Positions 36,001 through 43,795 of a DNA stretch of 64,000 nt are shown here, piece by piece. Position numbers and translations under genes: made by a program. The notes under the pieces were generated by a model. It did not search any database. It was not told where the DNA came from and was given only the letters and a program-made list of their open reading frames with translations. The stretch lies in NCBI GenBank assembly GCA_035998495.1, contig DASYHP010000047.1, positions 60,130 to 124,129 of the forward strand, in the 5' to 3' direction. Position 1 is the stretch's first letter, and each line of letters starts with the position of its first letter. Origin of the DNA: Mesorhizobium_B sp035998495. Its GTDB lineage: Bacteria; Pseudomonadota; Alphaproteobacteria; Rhizobiales; Rhizobiaceae.

Positions 36001-37056
36001 TCAGACGCCGAAGGTGTCGCGCCAGGCTTCCCGCACTTCCGGTACGCCCTTCTCCTGTTCCTCCAGGCTCGGCGCCAGCAGCTTGACGTCGGCCAGCGGG
36101 CGGCCGCCTTCCGGCGGCGCCACGTCGGGGCGCAGCGGCTCGTTGAAGGTCAGCCGCACGGTCTCGGACAGCTGCGGGCTGAGCTGGAATTCCATGAACA
36201 GCTTCGCCGCGTTCGGGTGCGGCGCGTTGGCGATGATCGCGGAGGGCGAGATGGCCGCGAGCACGCCTTCCGTTGGATAGATCAGCTTCAGCGGATTGCC
36301 GCGGGAAATGGCGAGCGAGGTCGTGCCGACCGGAACACAGAGCCCGACGGACCGCTCGCCCGCGTTCAGCGTGGTCACCGGGTCCTGGCTCGACCGGCCG
36401 ATCTGCGGGTTGTTGCGCTCCAGCTTGGTGAAGTAGTCCCAGCCATACATCTTGCGCATCTGCACGGCCCAGACGCCGATGGCGCCGCTGAAGCCGGGGT
36501 GGCCGACCGCCAGCTTGTCCTTCCACTTCGGATCCAGCGCGTCCTGCCAGCTTTTCGGCGCCTCCGCCTCGCTGACCATGCGCGTATTGTGCGTCATCAG
36601 GAACAGGCCGAGGAAGGTGGTATGGAAGTAGCCATCCGGATCGGCGTTCTGGATCGCCGGCAGCAGGCCGCTGGCGTGTTCCGGCTTGTACTGCATCAGC
36701 CGGCCCTGGCGCTTCAGTAGGGTGAAGTGGCCGGAATTGGTCGAACTGAACACGTCGCACTGCGCGACATTGGCGCGCGCATCCTGCGACAGCCGCTGGA
36801 AGGCCACCTGGGACGTGCTGCGCACCACGTTGCAGCGCACGCCGGGGAAGCGTTCGTTGAAGGCGCGGCCGACGGCTTCAGAGGTTTCCGCGTTGTACTG
36901 CCCGGAATACCAGGTGATCTCGCCCTCGCGCTTGGCCGCTTCATAAAGCTGGCGTTCATGCGCGGGCATATCCTGCGCCGCGGCGTGCCTGGTGGAGCCG
37001 ATGATGGCGAAGCCGGTGGTGAGGGACAGGAGTTGGCGCTTGGTCAGGCGGCTCAT
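36001..37056 (-). CDS. ABC extracellular solute-binding protein, copy 2
   Basis: A 351-residue paralogue of the next gene, from tandem duplication. I start it at MSRLTKRQLLSLTTGFAIIG because GGAGG sits a few bases before that ATG; an ATG 27 bases upstream is not supported by a binding site. The signal peptide ends near AAA-Q. Shared blocks include GEITWYSGQYNAETSEAVGR, FNERFPGVRCNVVRSTSQ and DPKWKDKLAVGHPGFSGAIG. Pocket-lining stretches differ (SAATLFSISRGNP in copy 1, VGTTSLAISRGNP here), so the two may bind related but different ligands. Confidence 0.92.
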   Translation of the reverse strand: MSRLTKRQLLSLTTGFAIIGSTRHAAAQDMPAHERQLYEAAKREGEITWYSGQYNAETSEAVGRAFNERFPGVRCNVVRSTSQVAFQRLSQDARANVAQCDVFSSTNSGHFTLLKRQGRLMQYKPEHASGLLPAIQNADPDGYFHTTFLGLFLMTHNTRMVSEAEAPKSWQDALDPKWKDKLAVGHPGFSGAIGVWAVQMRKMYGWDYFTKLERNNPQIGRSSQDPVTTLNAGERSVGLCVPVGTTSLAISRGNPLKLIYPTEGVLAAISPSAIIANAPHPNAAKLFMEFQLSPQLSETVRLTFNEPLRPDVAPPEGGRPLADVKLLAPSLEEQEKGVPEVREAWRDTFGV

Positions 37057-37095
37057 CTTTTTTCCTCCCAGGTTGGCACGCACGTCAGGCGGGGC

Positions 37096-37905
37096 TCAGC
37101 GCCCCGTGAACACCGGGGGTCGCTTGGCCATGAAGGCGGCGCGGCCCTCGGCGTAGTCGGCGCTGTCGAAGCAGGCGCGGTACAGCGCATCGAAGCGCGC
37201 CTGGTCGGCCAGGGCCGGATCGCCGGCGATCTGGTCGATCGCGACCTTGGAGGCGCGGATGGATAGCGGCGCGTTGCGCGCCATGGTCTGCGCCATCTCC
37301 CGCACCGTGGATTCCAGCTGGTCCGGCGGCACCACGCGGTTCACCAGGCCGACGCGCAGCGCCTCCGCCGCATCCAGGAAGCGTCCGGTGAACATGATCT
37401 CCTTCGCCACCGCCGGCCCCACCAGGGCCACCAGGCGCCGCAGGCTGTGATAGGCGTAGGCGACGCCGAGCTTCGCCGCCGGAATGCCGAACTTCCCGTC
37501 ATCCGCCGTGATGCGCAGGTCGGCGACCAGCGCGGTGGCGCAGCCGCCGCCGATGCAGAAACCCTGGATCATGGCGATCAGCGGCTTGTCCAGCGCCTCC
37601 AGCCGCTTGCGCGCGAGGGAGGAGGTGGCGGAGTAGTTCGCCTCGGCCTCCGCGCTGTCGCGCATCTTCTCGAACTGGCTGATGTCCGCGCCGGAGGCGA
37701 AGGCCTTGCCGCCGGCGCCGGACATGACGACGACGCGCACCGCCGGGTCGTTGGCGAAGCGTTCCGCCGCGGCGGCCACGGCCTCCCACATCTCGAGCGA
37801 GATGGCGTTGCGCTTCTCCGGCTGGTTGAAGGTCAGCCAGCCGATGCCGTCCTCGATCCGCGCCAGGATCTTCGGCGTGCTCAAGGCGATGTTCATGCCG
37901 TCCAT
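37096..37905 (-). CDS. Enoyl-CoA hydratase/isomerase family protein
   Basis: A 269-residue crotonase-fold protein. The oxyanion-hole segments are SGAGGKAFASGADISQF near residue 65 and MIQGFCIGGGCATALVADLRI near 115. At the usual catalytic positions it has ANY..S and GKFGIPAAKLGVAY, without the classical pair of Glu, so hydratase activity is not certain; isomerase, decarboxylase or hydrolase chemistry is possible. Two starts exist (MDGMN and MNIAL). It lies 11 bases after the CoA-transferase gene, so the pair probably act one after the other on a CoA thioester of the imported compound. Confidence 0.9.
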   Translation of the reverse strand: MDGMNIALSTPKILARIEDGIGWLTFNQPEKRNAISLEMWEAVAAAAERFANDPAVRVVVMSGAGGKAFASGADISQFEKMRDSAEAEANYSATSSLARKRLEALDKPLIAMIQGFCIGGGCATALVADLRITADDGKFGIPAAKLGVAYAYHSLRRLVALVGPAVAKEIMFTGRFLDAAEALRVGLVNRVVPPDQLESTVREMAQTMARNAPLSIRASKVAIDQIAGDPALADQARFDALYRACFDSADYAEGRAAFMAKRPPVFTGR

Positions 37906-37916
37906 GGTGTCGGCTC

Positions 37917-39104
37917 CTACTGGATCACGCGCGCGGCGCGCAGCTTGGCGATGGCTTCGGCATCCAGGCCCAGCTCGGCCAGCACCTCGTCCGTATGCTG
38001 GTTGGAATCCGGCGTCGGCTTGCGGATCTGCCAGGCCACGTCATGCATGTTGATGGCGGAGCGCACCAGTTGCTGCTCGCCGAGGCGCGGATGCGCCACC
38101 GGCTTCGCCAGCTCGAGATGCTGCACCTGCGGGTCGGCAAAGGTCTGGTCGATGGTGTTGATCGGGCCGCAGGGAATGCCGGCGCTGTCCAGCACCTCGA
38201 TCCAGTGCAGGCTTGGCTTCGTGCTGGTGATCTCGGCGATCGCGGCGTTGATCGCGGCGCGGTCGTCGGAACGGCCATCGCGGGTATCCCAGCCCGGCCG
38301 CCGCTTCCACTCCGGCTTGCCGAGCGCATCGCAGAACCGGTCCCACATGCGTGGCGAGGGAGCGGCGAGGGTGATCGGCCGGTCGGCGGTGGGAAACACG
38401 CCGGTCGGGATCGCGGTCGGATGGTCGTTGCCCGCCTGCCCCGCCACCTGCCCGGCCAGCAGCCAGCGGCTGGCCTGGAAATCCAGCATGAAGACCATGA
38501 CTTCCAGCAGGCTGGTATGGACCCAGCGGCCGCGGCCGGTCTTCACCCGGTCGAACAGCGCCATCATCACCGCCAGCGCCAGCAGGTTGCCGGCGGTGAG
38601 GTCCGCGACCGGGATGCCGACGCGGACCAGGCCATGGCCGGGCACGCCGGTGATGCTCATCAGCCCGCCCATGCCCTGCGCGATCTGGTCCACGCCGGCG
38701 CGGTGCCCGTAGGGCCCATCCTGGCCGAAGCCGGAGATCGAGCCATAGACGATGCGCGGGTTCACGGCGCTGACGCTGGCATAGTCCACGCCGAGCCTGA
38801 ATTTCACCGCCGCCCGCATGTTCTCGATGACCACGTCCGCGGTCTTCGCCATGTCCATGAACAGGGCGCGGCCCTGCTCGGACTTCAGGTCGATCTGCAT
38901 GGCGCGCTTGTTGCGGTGCAGGTTCTGGTAGTCGAACCCGTCATGGTCGCCGGCGATGTCGCCGCCCTCGGCGGCGGGCGGCGCGATGCGGATCACTTCC
39001 GCGCCCCAATCCGCCAGGTGCCGCACGCAGGTGGGGCCGGCGCGGGCGACGGTCAGGTCCAGCACGCGCAACCCGGATAGCGGCAACGCCGCCTGCCCCG
39101 TCAT
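37917..39104 (-). CDS. Class III (CaiB/BaiF) CoA-transferase
   Basis: A 395-residue family III CoA-transferase: LSGLRVLDLTVARAGPTCVRHLADWGAEVIRI at the start, YQNLHRNKRAMQIDLKS, the catalytic Asp region ADVVIENMRAAVKFRLGVDY near residue 100, and ISGFGQDGPYGHRAGVDQIAQGMGGLM. It moves CoA between acids. It opens the minus-strand operon CoA-transferase, hydratase, two binding proteins, permease, ATPase. Its promoter must lie in the gap shared with the divergent GntR gene. Confidence 0.92.
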   Translation of the reverse strand: MTGQAALPLSGLRVLDLTVARAGPTCVRHLADWGAEVIRIAPPAAEGGDIAGDHDGFDYQNLHRNKRAMQIDLKSEQGRALFMDMAKTADVVIENMRAAVKFRLGVDYASVSAVNPRIVYGSISGFGQDGPYGHRAGVDQIAQGMGGLMSITGVPGHGLVRVGIPVADLTAGNLLALAVMMALFDRVKTGRGRWVHTSLLEVMVFMLDFQASRWLLAGQVAGQAGNDHPTAIPTGVFPTADRPITLAAPSPRMWDRFCDALGKPEWKRRPGWDTRDGRSDDRAAINAAIAEITSTKPSLHWIEVLDSAGIPCGPINTIDQTFADPQVQHLELAKPVAHPRLGEQQLVRSAINMHDVAWQIRKPTPDSNQHTDEVLAELGLDAEAIAKLRAARVIQ

Positions 39105-39180
39105 GCGCCGCGCATCCAGCCCAGGCGAATGGCCAGCATCAACGTCCTCCCGAACGTGTTCTTTTCTCTCTCACGCCAGC

Positions 39181-39208
39181 TTGTCAGCCTGCACGTGAAC
39201 TGTAAACA
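39181..39208 (+). promoter_or_regulatory. Possible promoter of GntR gene in divergent gap
   Basis: In the 113-base gap between the CoA-transferase and GntR genes, TTGTCA (39181-39186) and TAAACA (39203-39208) are spaced 16 bases apart just before the GntR start. The -35 is one base off consensus, the -10 is weak. The overlapping CACGTGAACTGTAAACAC could hold the GntR operator, but no clean palindrome stands out. Confidence 0.3.
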
Positions 39209-39217
39209 CTTTCCGGG

Positions 39218-39985
39218 ATGGTCGAAGCCGCTTTCCCGCCGGCGCCACCCTCGCCCGCCGCTACGGCGGAGGCGCCGCATCATGCTGCGCTGCGGCATCC
39301 CGTGAGGGTACCGCGCCGGCCGCGTGCCGAGGCGCTCGGCATCGACGTCGCGCGACGGATCGAGGCGCTCATCCTGGACGGCACGCTGCCGCCGGGGGAA
39401 CGCCTGAACGAGGTGGCGCTGTCCCGCAGCCTGGGCGTCAGCCGCGGCCCGGTGCGGGAGGCGGCGCGGGCGCTGGAGAAGACCGGCCTGGTCACCGTCA
39501 TCATGAACCGCGGCGCCTTTGTCCGGAGCCTGGGCATCGCCGAGGCGAGCGACATCTACGCCATCAACGCGGCGCTGTTCGGGCTTGCTTCGGCCGAGGC
39601 GGCGCTGCGGCTGGGCAGCGCGCAGGCGCTGATGCTGCGCTGCATGGTGGATGCGATGGACGCCGCCATCACGCGCGGCGAGCGCGACCGCTTCTTCGCC
39701 ATCAACTCCGGCTTCCATGCGCTGATCATGGCCTGCGGGGCCAATGCGGAGGCGGAAGCGCTGTACGGCCAGCTGACGCGCAAACTCATGCTGCTGCGCC
39801 GTCGGTCCTTCGACCGGCCCGGCCACATGCGGTCGGCAAACCGGGAGCACCGGGCGCTGATGCAGGCCATCCTGGCCGGAGAGGCGCCGCGCGCACGCCA
39901 GCTTGCGGAAGCGCATGCCAGGCTCGGGCGCGCGCGCTTCTTGGATTCCATCGGGCACGCAACGTCAAGGGAGGAAGCGCAGTGA
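39218..39985 (+). CDS. GntR-family (FadR/FCD) transcription regulator
   Basis: A 255-residue regulator. A Pro/Ala-rich N-terminal tail of about 40 residues precedes the winged helix (IEALILDGTLPPGERLNEVALSRSLGVSRGPVREAARAL). The FCD ligand domain follows with INAALFGLASAEAALRL, FFAINSGFHALIMACGANA and the His of NREHRALMQAI. Proteins like this repress catabolic operons until a small acid or metal-bound ligand binds. It overlaps the next gene by four bases (GTGA) and lies divergent from the CoA-transferase/ABC operon, which it probably controls as well. Confidence 0.92.
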   Translation: MVEAAFPPAPPSPAATAEAPHHAALRHPVRVPRRPRAEALGIDVARRIEALILDGTLPPGERLNEVALSRSLGVSRGPVREAARALEKTGLVTVIMNRGAFVRSLGIAEASDIYAINAALFGLASAEAALRLGSAQALMLRCMVDAMDAAITRGERDRFFAINSGFHALIMACGANAEAEALYGQLTRKLMLLRRRSFDRPGHMRSANREHRALMQAILAGEAPRARQLAEAHARLGRARFLDSIGHATSREEAQ

Positions 39986-40812
39986 CATTGTTCGAACGGA
40001 TCGGCGTCGATGTCGGCCGCCGGCTGAAGCTGGAGGATGCGATCGAATGGGCGGCGGCGCACAACGTCCGCCACATCGACATCCAGCTGGATACCGGCGC
40101 CAACGCCGTGAACACCTTCGACGCCGCCCGCGCCCGCGGCATCCGCGCGGCGCTGGAGAAGCACCAGGTGCATCTCGGCCTGCACACGCTCTCCGCCGTC
40201 AACGTCGCGGAATATTCGCCCTTCCTGTCGGAGGCGGTGGACGCCTACATGCGCGCCTATATCGACGCCATGCCACTGCTCGGCGCCTCCTCCATCGTGG
40301 TGCACGCCGGCTACCACTTCACCGCCGATCCGGAGATGCGGATGCAGGCGGGGCTGGAACGCCTGAAGCGCATGGTGGACTATGCCGAGACGAAGAAGGC
40401 GCTGCTGCTGCTGGAGAACCTGAACAAGGAACCGGCGGATGCCGAGGTCCACTACCTCGCCCACACGCCGGCGGAATGGCGCTACTACTACGACGCCATC
40501 GACAGCCCCGCCTTCGCCCTGAGCTTCACCGCCAACCACGCGCACCTGCTGCCGGAAGGCGTCGAGGGCTTCCTCGCGCAGATCCCGCTGCACCGCGTGG
40601 TGGAGGTGCGCCTGGCGGATTGCTGGCGCAACGGCCACGAGCAGCACCTGGTCCCCGGCGAGGGCGATTTCGATTTCGGCGACATGTTCCGCCGCATCGA
40701 GGGCGCCGGCTTCAAGGGCCACTACATGAACGCCTTCGGCACGCTGGAGGACATGGACCAGGCCCGCACCCGGCAGGTGGAGGCAGCCCGCGCCGCCGGC
40801 GTCGCCACATGA
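39982..40812 (+). CDS. TIM-barrel sugar phosphate isomerase/epimerase-like protein
   Basis: A 276-residue AP-endonuclease-2/xylose-isomerase-like TIM barrel (IDVGRRLKLEDAIEWAAAHNVRHIDIQLDTG). Conserved positions IVVHAGYH, LLLENLNKEP (metal Glu) and HEQHLVPGEGDFDFGDMF are present. The strand that usually reads LDxGH here reads SFTANHAH, and the last Glu position reads YMNAFGT, so two usual metal ligands are replaced. It may use a different metal geometry or act as a lyase. The GTG start gives a GTGA overlap with the GntR gene, and its stop overlaps the next ATG. Confidence 0.85.
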   Translation: MTLFERIGVDVGRRLKLEDAIEWAAAHNVRHIDIQLDTGANAVNTFDAARARGIRAALEKHQVHLGLHTLSAVNVAEYSPFLSEAVDAYMRAYIDAMPLLGASSIVVHAGYHFTADPEMRMQAGLERLKRMVDYAETKKALLLLENLNKEPADAEVHYLAHTPAEWRYYYDAIDSPAFALSFTANHAHLLPEGVEGFLAQIPLHRVVEVRLADCWRNGHEQHLVPGEGDFDFGDMFRRIEGAGFKGHYMNAFGTLEDMDQARTRQVEAARAAGVAT

Positions 40813-41876
40813 CGCGCATCCGGTCCGTCTCCGCCGCCGTCGAGCAGCTGGCGCCGGTGAACGCGGCGCGTGGCTATGCCGGGCTCGACACCCCGGTCTT
40901 CGTGCGCTGTCGCGTGGAGACGGAGGAGGGCCTGGCCGGTACCGGCGTCACCGGGCGCTTCCTGGCGGAGGAGGTGGCCGGCCTGCTCGGCCGGATGGGG
41001 GCAGCGCTGCAGGGCGAGGATGCACGGATGATCGAGGCCATCGGGCCTCGCCTCACCGCCCGCTTCAACCCCCGCGGCGCCACGGGCGCCTTCGTCTCCG
41101 CCCTGTCGGCGCTGGACATGGCGCTGTGGGATTTGCGCGCGCGGGCGCTGGGGGAGCCGCTGTGGCGGCTGCTGGGTGGCGCCCGGACCGCCGTGCCCTG
41201 CTACGCCACGGTCGGTCTGCCGGGCTATGAGGAGGCGGAGCTGGTCGCGGTGTGCCGCAAGGCCATCGATGCCGGCTTCGCCGGCGCGAAGATGCTGGTC
41301 GCCGCCGGCGGCCGCGGGGTGGAGGAGGATGCGCGGCGCGTGCGCGCGGTGCGACAGGCCATCGGGCCGAAGCCCCTGCTGATGCTTGACGCCAATTGCG
41401 GCATGAACGTCGCCACGGCGCGGCGGCTGGCGCTGATGGTCGAGGATTGCGACATCGCCTGGTTCGAGGAACCGGTGCTGCACAACGACCTGGAGGCGCT
41501 GGCGACGCTGCGCCGCGCCATCCGCATTCCCATCGCCGCCGGCCAGATGGTGCAGTCGCCCGCATGGTTCCGGGACGCCCTGGCGCGTGGCGCGGTGGAT
41601 TGGCTGCAACCCAACGCGGCCTTCTGCGGCGGCGTCTCGGGCATGCTCCGCATCCTGGCGCTGGCGGAGGCGCATGGCACGCCGGTGGCGCATGCCGGCG
41701 GCTGGGACATCGCCAATGCCGCGGTGATGGCCGGCCACGCGGCGGGCGGGCTGCTGGAGATGCACGGCGCGCAACTGGCGCTGCGTGCGCGGCTGGCGGA
41801 GGACATGGTGCCGGAGGATGGCCTGATGCGGATGCCGGACCGGCCCGGCATCGGCTTCGCCTTCCGGGAGACCTAG
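40809..41876 (+). CDS. Enolase-superfamily (mandelate racemase/MLE-like) protein with altered ligands
   Basis: A 355-residue enolase-superfamily protein with the capping domain (VFVRCRVETEEGLAGTG) and barrel. The first metal Asp (LMLDANCG) and the second Glu (IAWFEEPV) are present. The third ligand, usually Glu in a GE motif, reads IPIAAGQM. The Asp that normally pairs with the catalytic His reads LQPNAAFCGG. A candidate His is in PVAHAGGWD. Family members abstract the alpha proton of carboxylate substrates; here the substitutions suggest changed or lost chemistry. The ATG overlaps the preceding stop (ATGA), and its stop overlaps that of the opposite CMD gene. Confidence 0.87.
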   Translation: MTRIRSVSAAVEQLAPVNAARGYAGLDTPVFVRCRVETEEGLAGTGVTGRFLAEEVAGLLGRMGAALQGEDARMIEAIGPRLTARFNPRGATGAFVSALSALDMALWDLRARALGEPLWRLLGGARTAVPCYATVGLPGYEEAELVAVCRKAIDAGFAGAKMLVAAGGRGVEEDARRVRAVRQAIGPKPLLMLDANCGMNVATARRLALMVEDCDIAWFEEPVLHNDLEALATLRRAIRIPIAAGQMVQSPAWFRDALARGAVDWLQPNAAFCGGVSGMLRILALAEAHGTPVAHAGGWDIANAAVMAGHAAGGLLEMHGAQLALRARLAEDMVPEDGLMRMPDRPGIGFAFRET

Positions 41877-42421
41877 CCGGCCGGCAGCGGAAAGCGGTCG
41901 AGGTGGGGCTGGTATTCCGGCTCCACGTCGATCCGCGCCGCGGCGAGGAAGCGCACAACGCCGGCGTAGAAGGCGATGATCACCAGCAGGTCCGTGACGC
42001 TGACCGCCTCCAGGTGTTCTTCCAGCCCGGCGAAGCCCTCCGGAGAAAGGTCCCCGTCCGCCATCTCCCGCGCCGCGCGCAGCACGGCGCGCGCGGCGGG
42101 CTCCAGGGTGGAAGCCTCGCCCCGGCTCTCGACGGCGATCGCACGGATGTCCGCGTCGGTGACGCCGAAGTCGCGGCTGATGGCGACATGGTGCGACCAT
42201 TCGTAGGGCGACCGCGCGGTCCACCCCATCTGCAGGATCGCCAGTTCACGCAGGCGCCCGTCGAGCACGCTGGCGTGCCGGATGTGGTGCGCCAGCCCGA
42301 GGAAGGCGCGCGTCATGCCGGGGCTGTTGACCATGGCGCGGTAAAGGTTCACCGGGCGCACCAGCAGCGGCTGGTCCTCCGGCGCCAGGTCGGCAGGGTT
42401 CAGGTAGGGCAGGCGTGCCAT
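41873..42421 (-). CDS. Carboxymuconolactone decarboxylase-family (AhpD-like) protein
   Basis: A 182-residue CMD-fold protein: LGLAHHIRHASVLDGRLRELAILQMGWTARSPYEWSHHVAISRDFGVTD. The Glu-Trp-x-His-His motif of one CMD subfamily is present; there is no AhpD CxxC pair, so it is not a classic thiol peroxidase. Members include gamma-carboxymuconolactone decarboxylases and many unassigned proteins near oxygenases. It is the last gene of a minus-strand set with the P450 (18 bases upstream), DyP peroxidase and two unknowns, and probably acts on their product. Confidence 0.87.
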   Translation of the reverse strand: MARLPYLNPADLAPEDQPLLVRPVNLYRAMVNSPGMTRAFLGLAHHIRHASVLDGRLRELAILQMGWTARSPYEWSHHVAISRDFGVTDADIRAIAVESRGEASTLEPAARAVLRAAREMADGDLSPEGFAGLEEHLEAVSVTDLLVIIAFYAGVVRFLAAARIDVEPEYQPHLDRFPLPAG

Positions 42422-42439
42422 GCGCGATCTCCCGGGCCT

Positions 42440-43795
42440 TCAGGGCAGATCGAAGGCCACCGGGAAATGTACGGGGAAGGGCGTGCCGGCGCCATCCACC
42501 GGGCCTGCGCGGCGCAGCCTGGGCCGGCGCAGCAACGGCTTCAGCAATTGCGGGATGACCGCCTGGTTGATGTGCGCGCCGAAGCAGGTGTGCATGCCGT
42601 AGCCCCACAGGATGTAGGCATGAGCCGGCCGACCGGCGCGGAATTCGCCAGGCTGGTCCAGCGCGATCGGGTCGAACATCGCCGACAGGTTCGCCGCCAG
42701 CACCATCGCGCCCTGCGGAATCCTGCGCGCGCGCAGCGTGCCGCGGGCAATCACCGTCTCCCGCACCGCACGGCGGTAGATGAAGGGATTGACGGGGTCG
42801 AAGCGCAGCGCCTCCCACAGCACCGCGGCCAGGGCGTCGTCGTCGTCCGCGCGCGCGGCGCGTTGCGCGGCGGCCAGCGCCTCCGGCCGGTCCAGCAGCG
42901 TGTCCAGCGCCTTGACGCTCGCCTTGGACAGCGTCGGCACCAGGCCGATGAGCAGGCCCATCAGGTTGTTGCGGATGCCGAGGTCATCCATCCCCGGCGC
43001 GCCGGCGGCCTGCAACGCCAGGCAGCGCGACAGCACGTCCTCGGCACCGGACGGATTGGCCTTGCGCGCGGCGATGGCACCGTCGAGGTAGGCGCGGCAG
43101 GACGCCGCCGCGGCCAGCGCGGGGCCGGAGACCGAGTCCTGCCCGGCCAGGTCCACGAACAGGTACCAGAACATCCGCGTGGTCCAGTCCGCCATCTCGG
43201 CGGCGGAGGGGCCGGGCGTGCCGAAATAGGCGCCGACGAGGCCGGTCAGGACCGGCAGCGTCAACGTCGCCGGCACGTCCAGCCTGCCACCGCTGGCCTG
43301 CACGATGGTGGCGGCGCGGTCCGCCACATAGGGCACCACGATGTCCGGGAGATCGGTGCGACGCACCGCGAGCCGCATGTTGGCGACATCGCGCGTGTAG
43401 GCGGGGCTGTCCTGCATGCCGAGGAAGAAGTTCTCGCCGGCGGTGATGGCGCGCATCTTCGGCTCATACACCACGGCGAAATCCGCCTCGCGCTCCAGCA
43501 CCTCCGTCACGTCGGCGTGACGCGTGACGATCACGGTGCCGGTATTGTCGTAGGCCGCGACCAGGCGCCGGGACATCACCAGGTTCGGCAGCGCGGCGCG
43601 CAGCAGTGCGAAGACCTGACGCTGGTTGCCGGAGGTGCCGAGCAGCGCCGCGATGCGCGCGCCACGACCCTCCGCGCCGCCGGCATAAGCGCGCGCGCCC
43701 TGCACCGCCAGGCGCCCGGCGGCGCCCAGCGCGGCGCCCGCCATGCCGAGGCGGATGCCGGCCGCGCTGGCGGCGCTGCCGAGGAAGCCGCTCAT
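42440..43795 (-). CDS. Cytochrome P450, unusual type
   Basis: A 451-residue P450. The heme loop reads WGYGMHTCFGAHINQ with Cys404 as thiolate ligand; the usual Phe at the first position is Trp. The K-helix ExxR is LWEALRFDP. The I-helix region, about residues 275-290, reads NNLMGLLIGLVPTLSKASV, without the acid-alcohol pair (D/E-T) needed for normal O2 activation. This is a feature of P450s that rearrange or use hydroperoxides. The hydrophobic N-terminus (AAGIRLGMAGAALGAAGRLAV) may associate with membrane. The ATG overlaps the DyP peroxidase stop by four bases. No ferredoxin partner is nearby. Confidence 0.88.
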   Translation of the reverse strand: MSGFLGSAASAAGIRLGMAGAALGAAGRLAVQGARAYAGGAEGRGARIAALLGTSGNQRQVFALLRAALPNLVMSRRLVAAYDNTGTVIVTRHADVTEVLEREADFAVVYEPKMRAITAGENFFLGMQDSPAYTRDVANMRLAVRRTDLPDIVVPYVADRAATIVQASGGRLDVPATLTLPVLTGLVGAYFGTPGPSAAEMADWTTRMFWYLFVDLAGQDSVSGPALAAAASCRAYLDGAIAARKANPSGAEDVLSRCLALQAAGAPGMDDLGIRNNLMGLLIGLVPTLSKASVKALDTLLDRPEALAAAQRAARADDDDALAAVLWEALRFDPVNPFIYRRAVRETVIARGTLRARRIPQGAMVLAANLSAMFDPIALDQPGEFRAGRPAHAYILWGYGMHTCFGAHINQAVIPQLLKPLLRRPRLRRAGPVDGAGTPFPVHFPVAFDLP

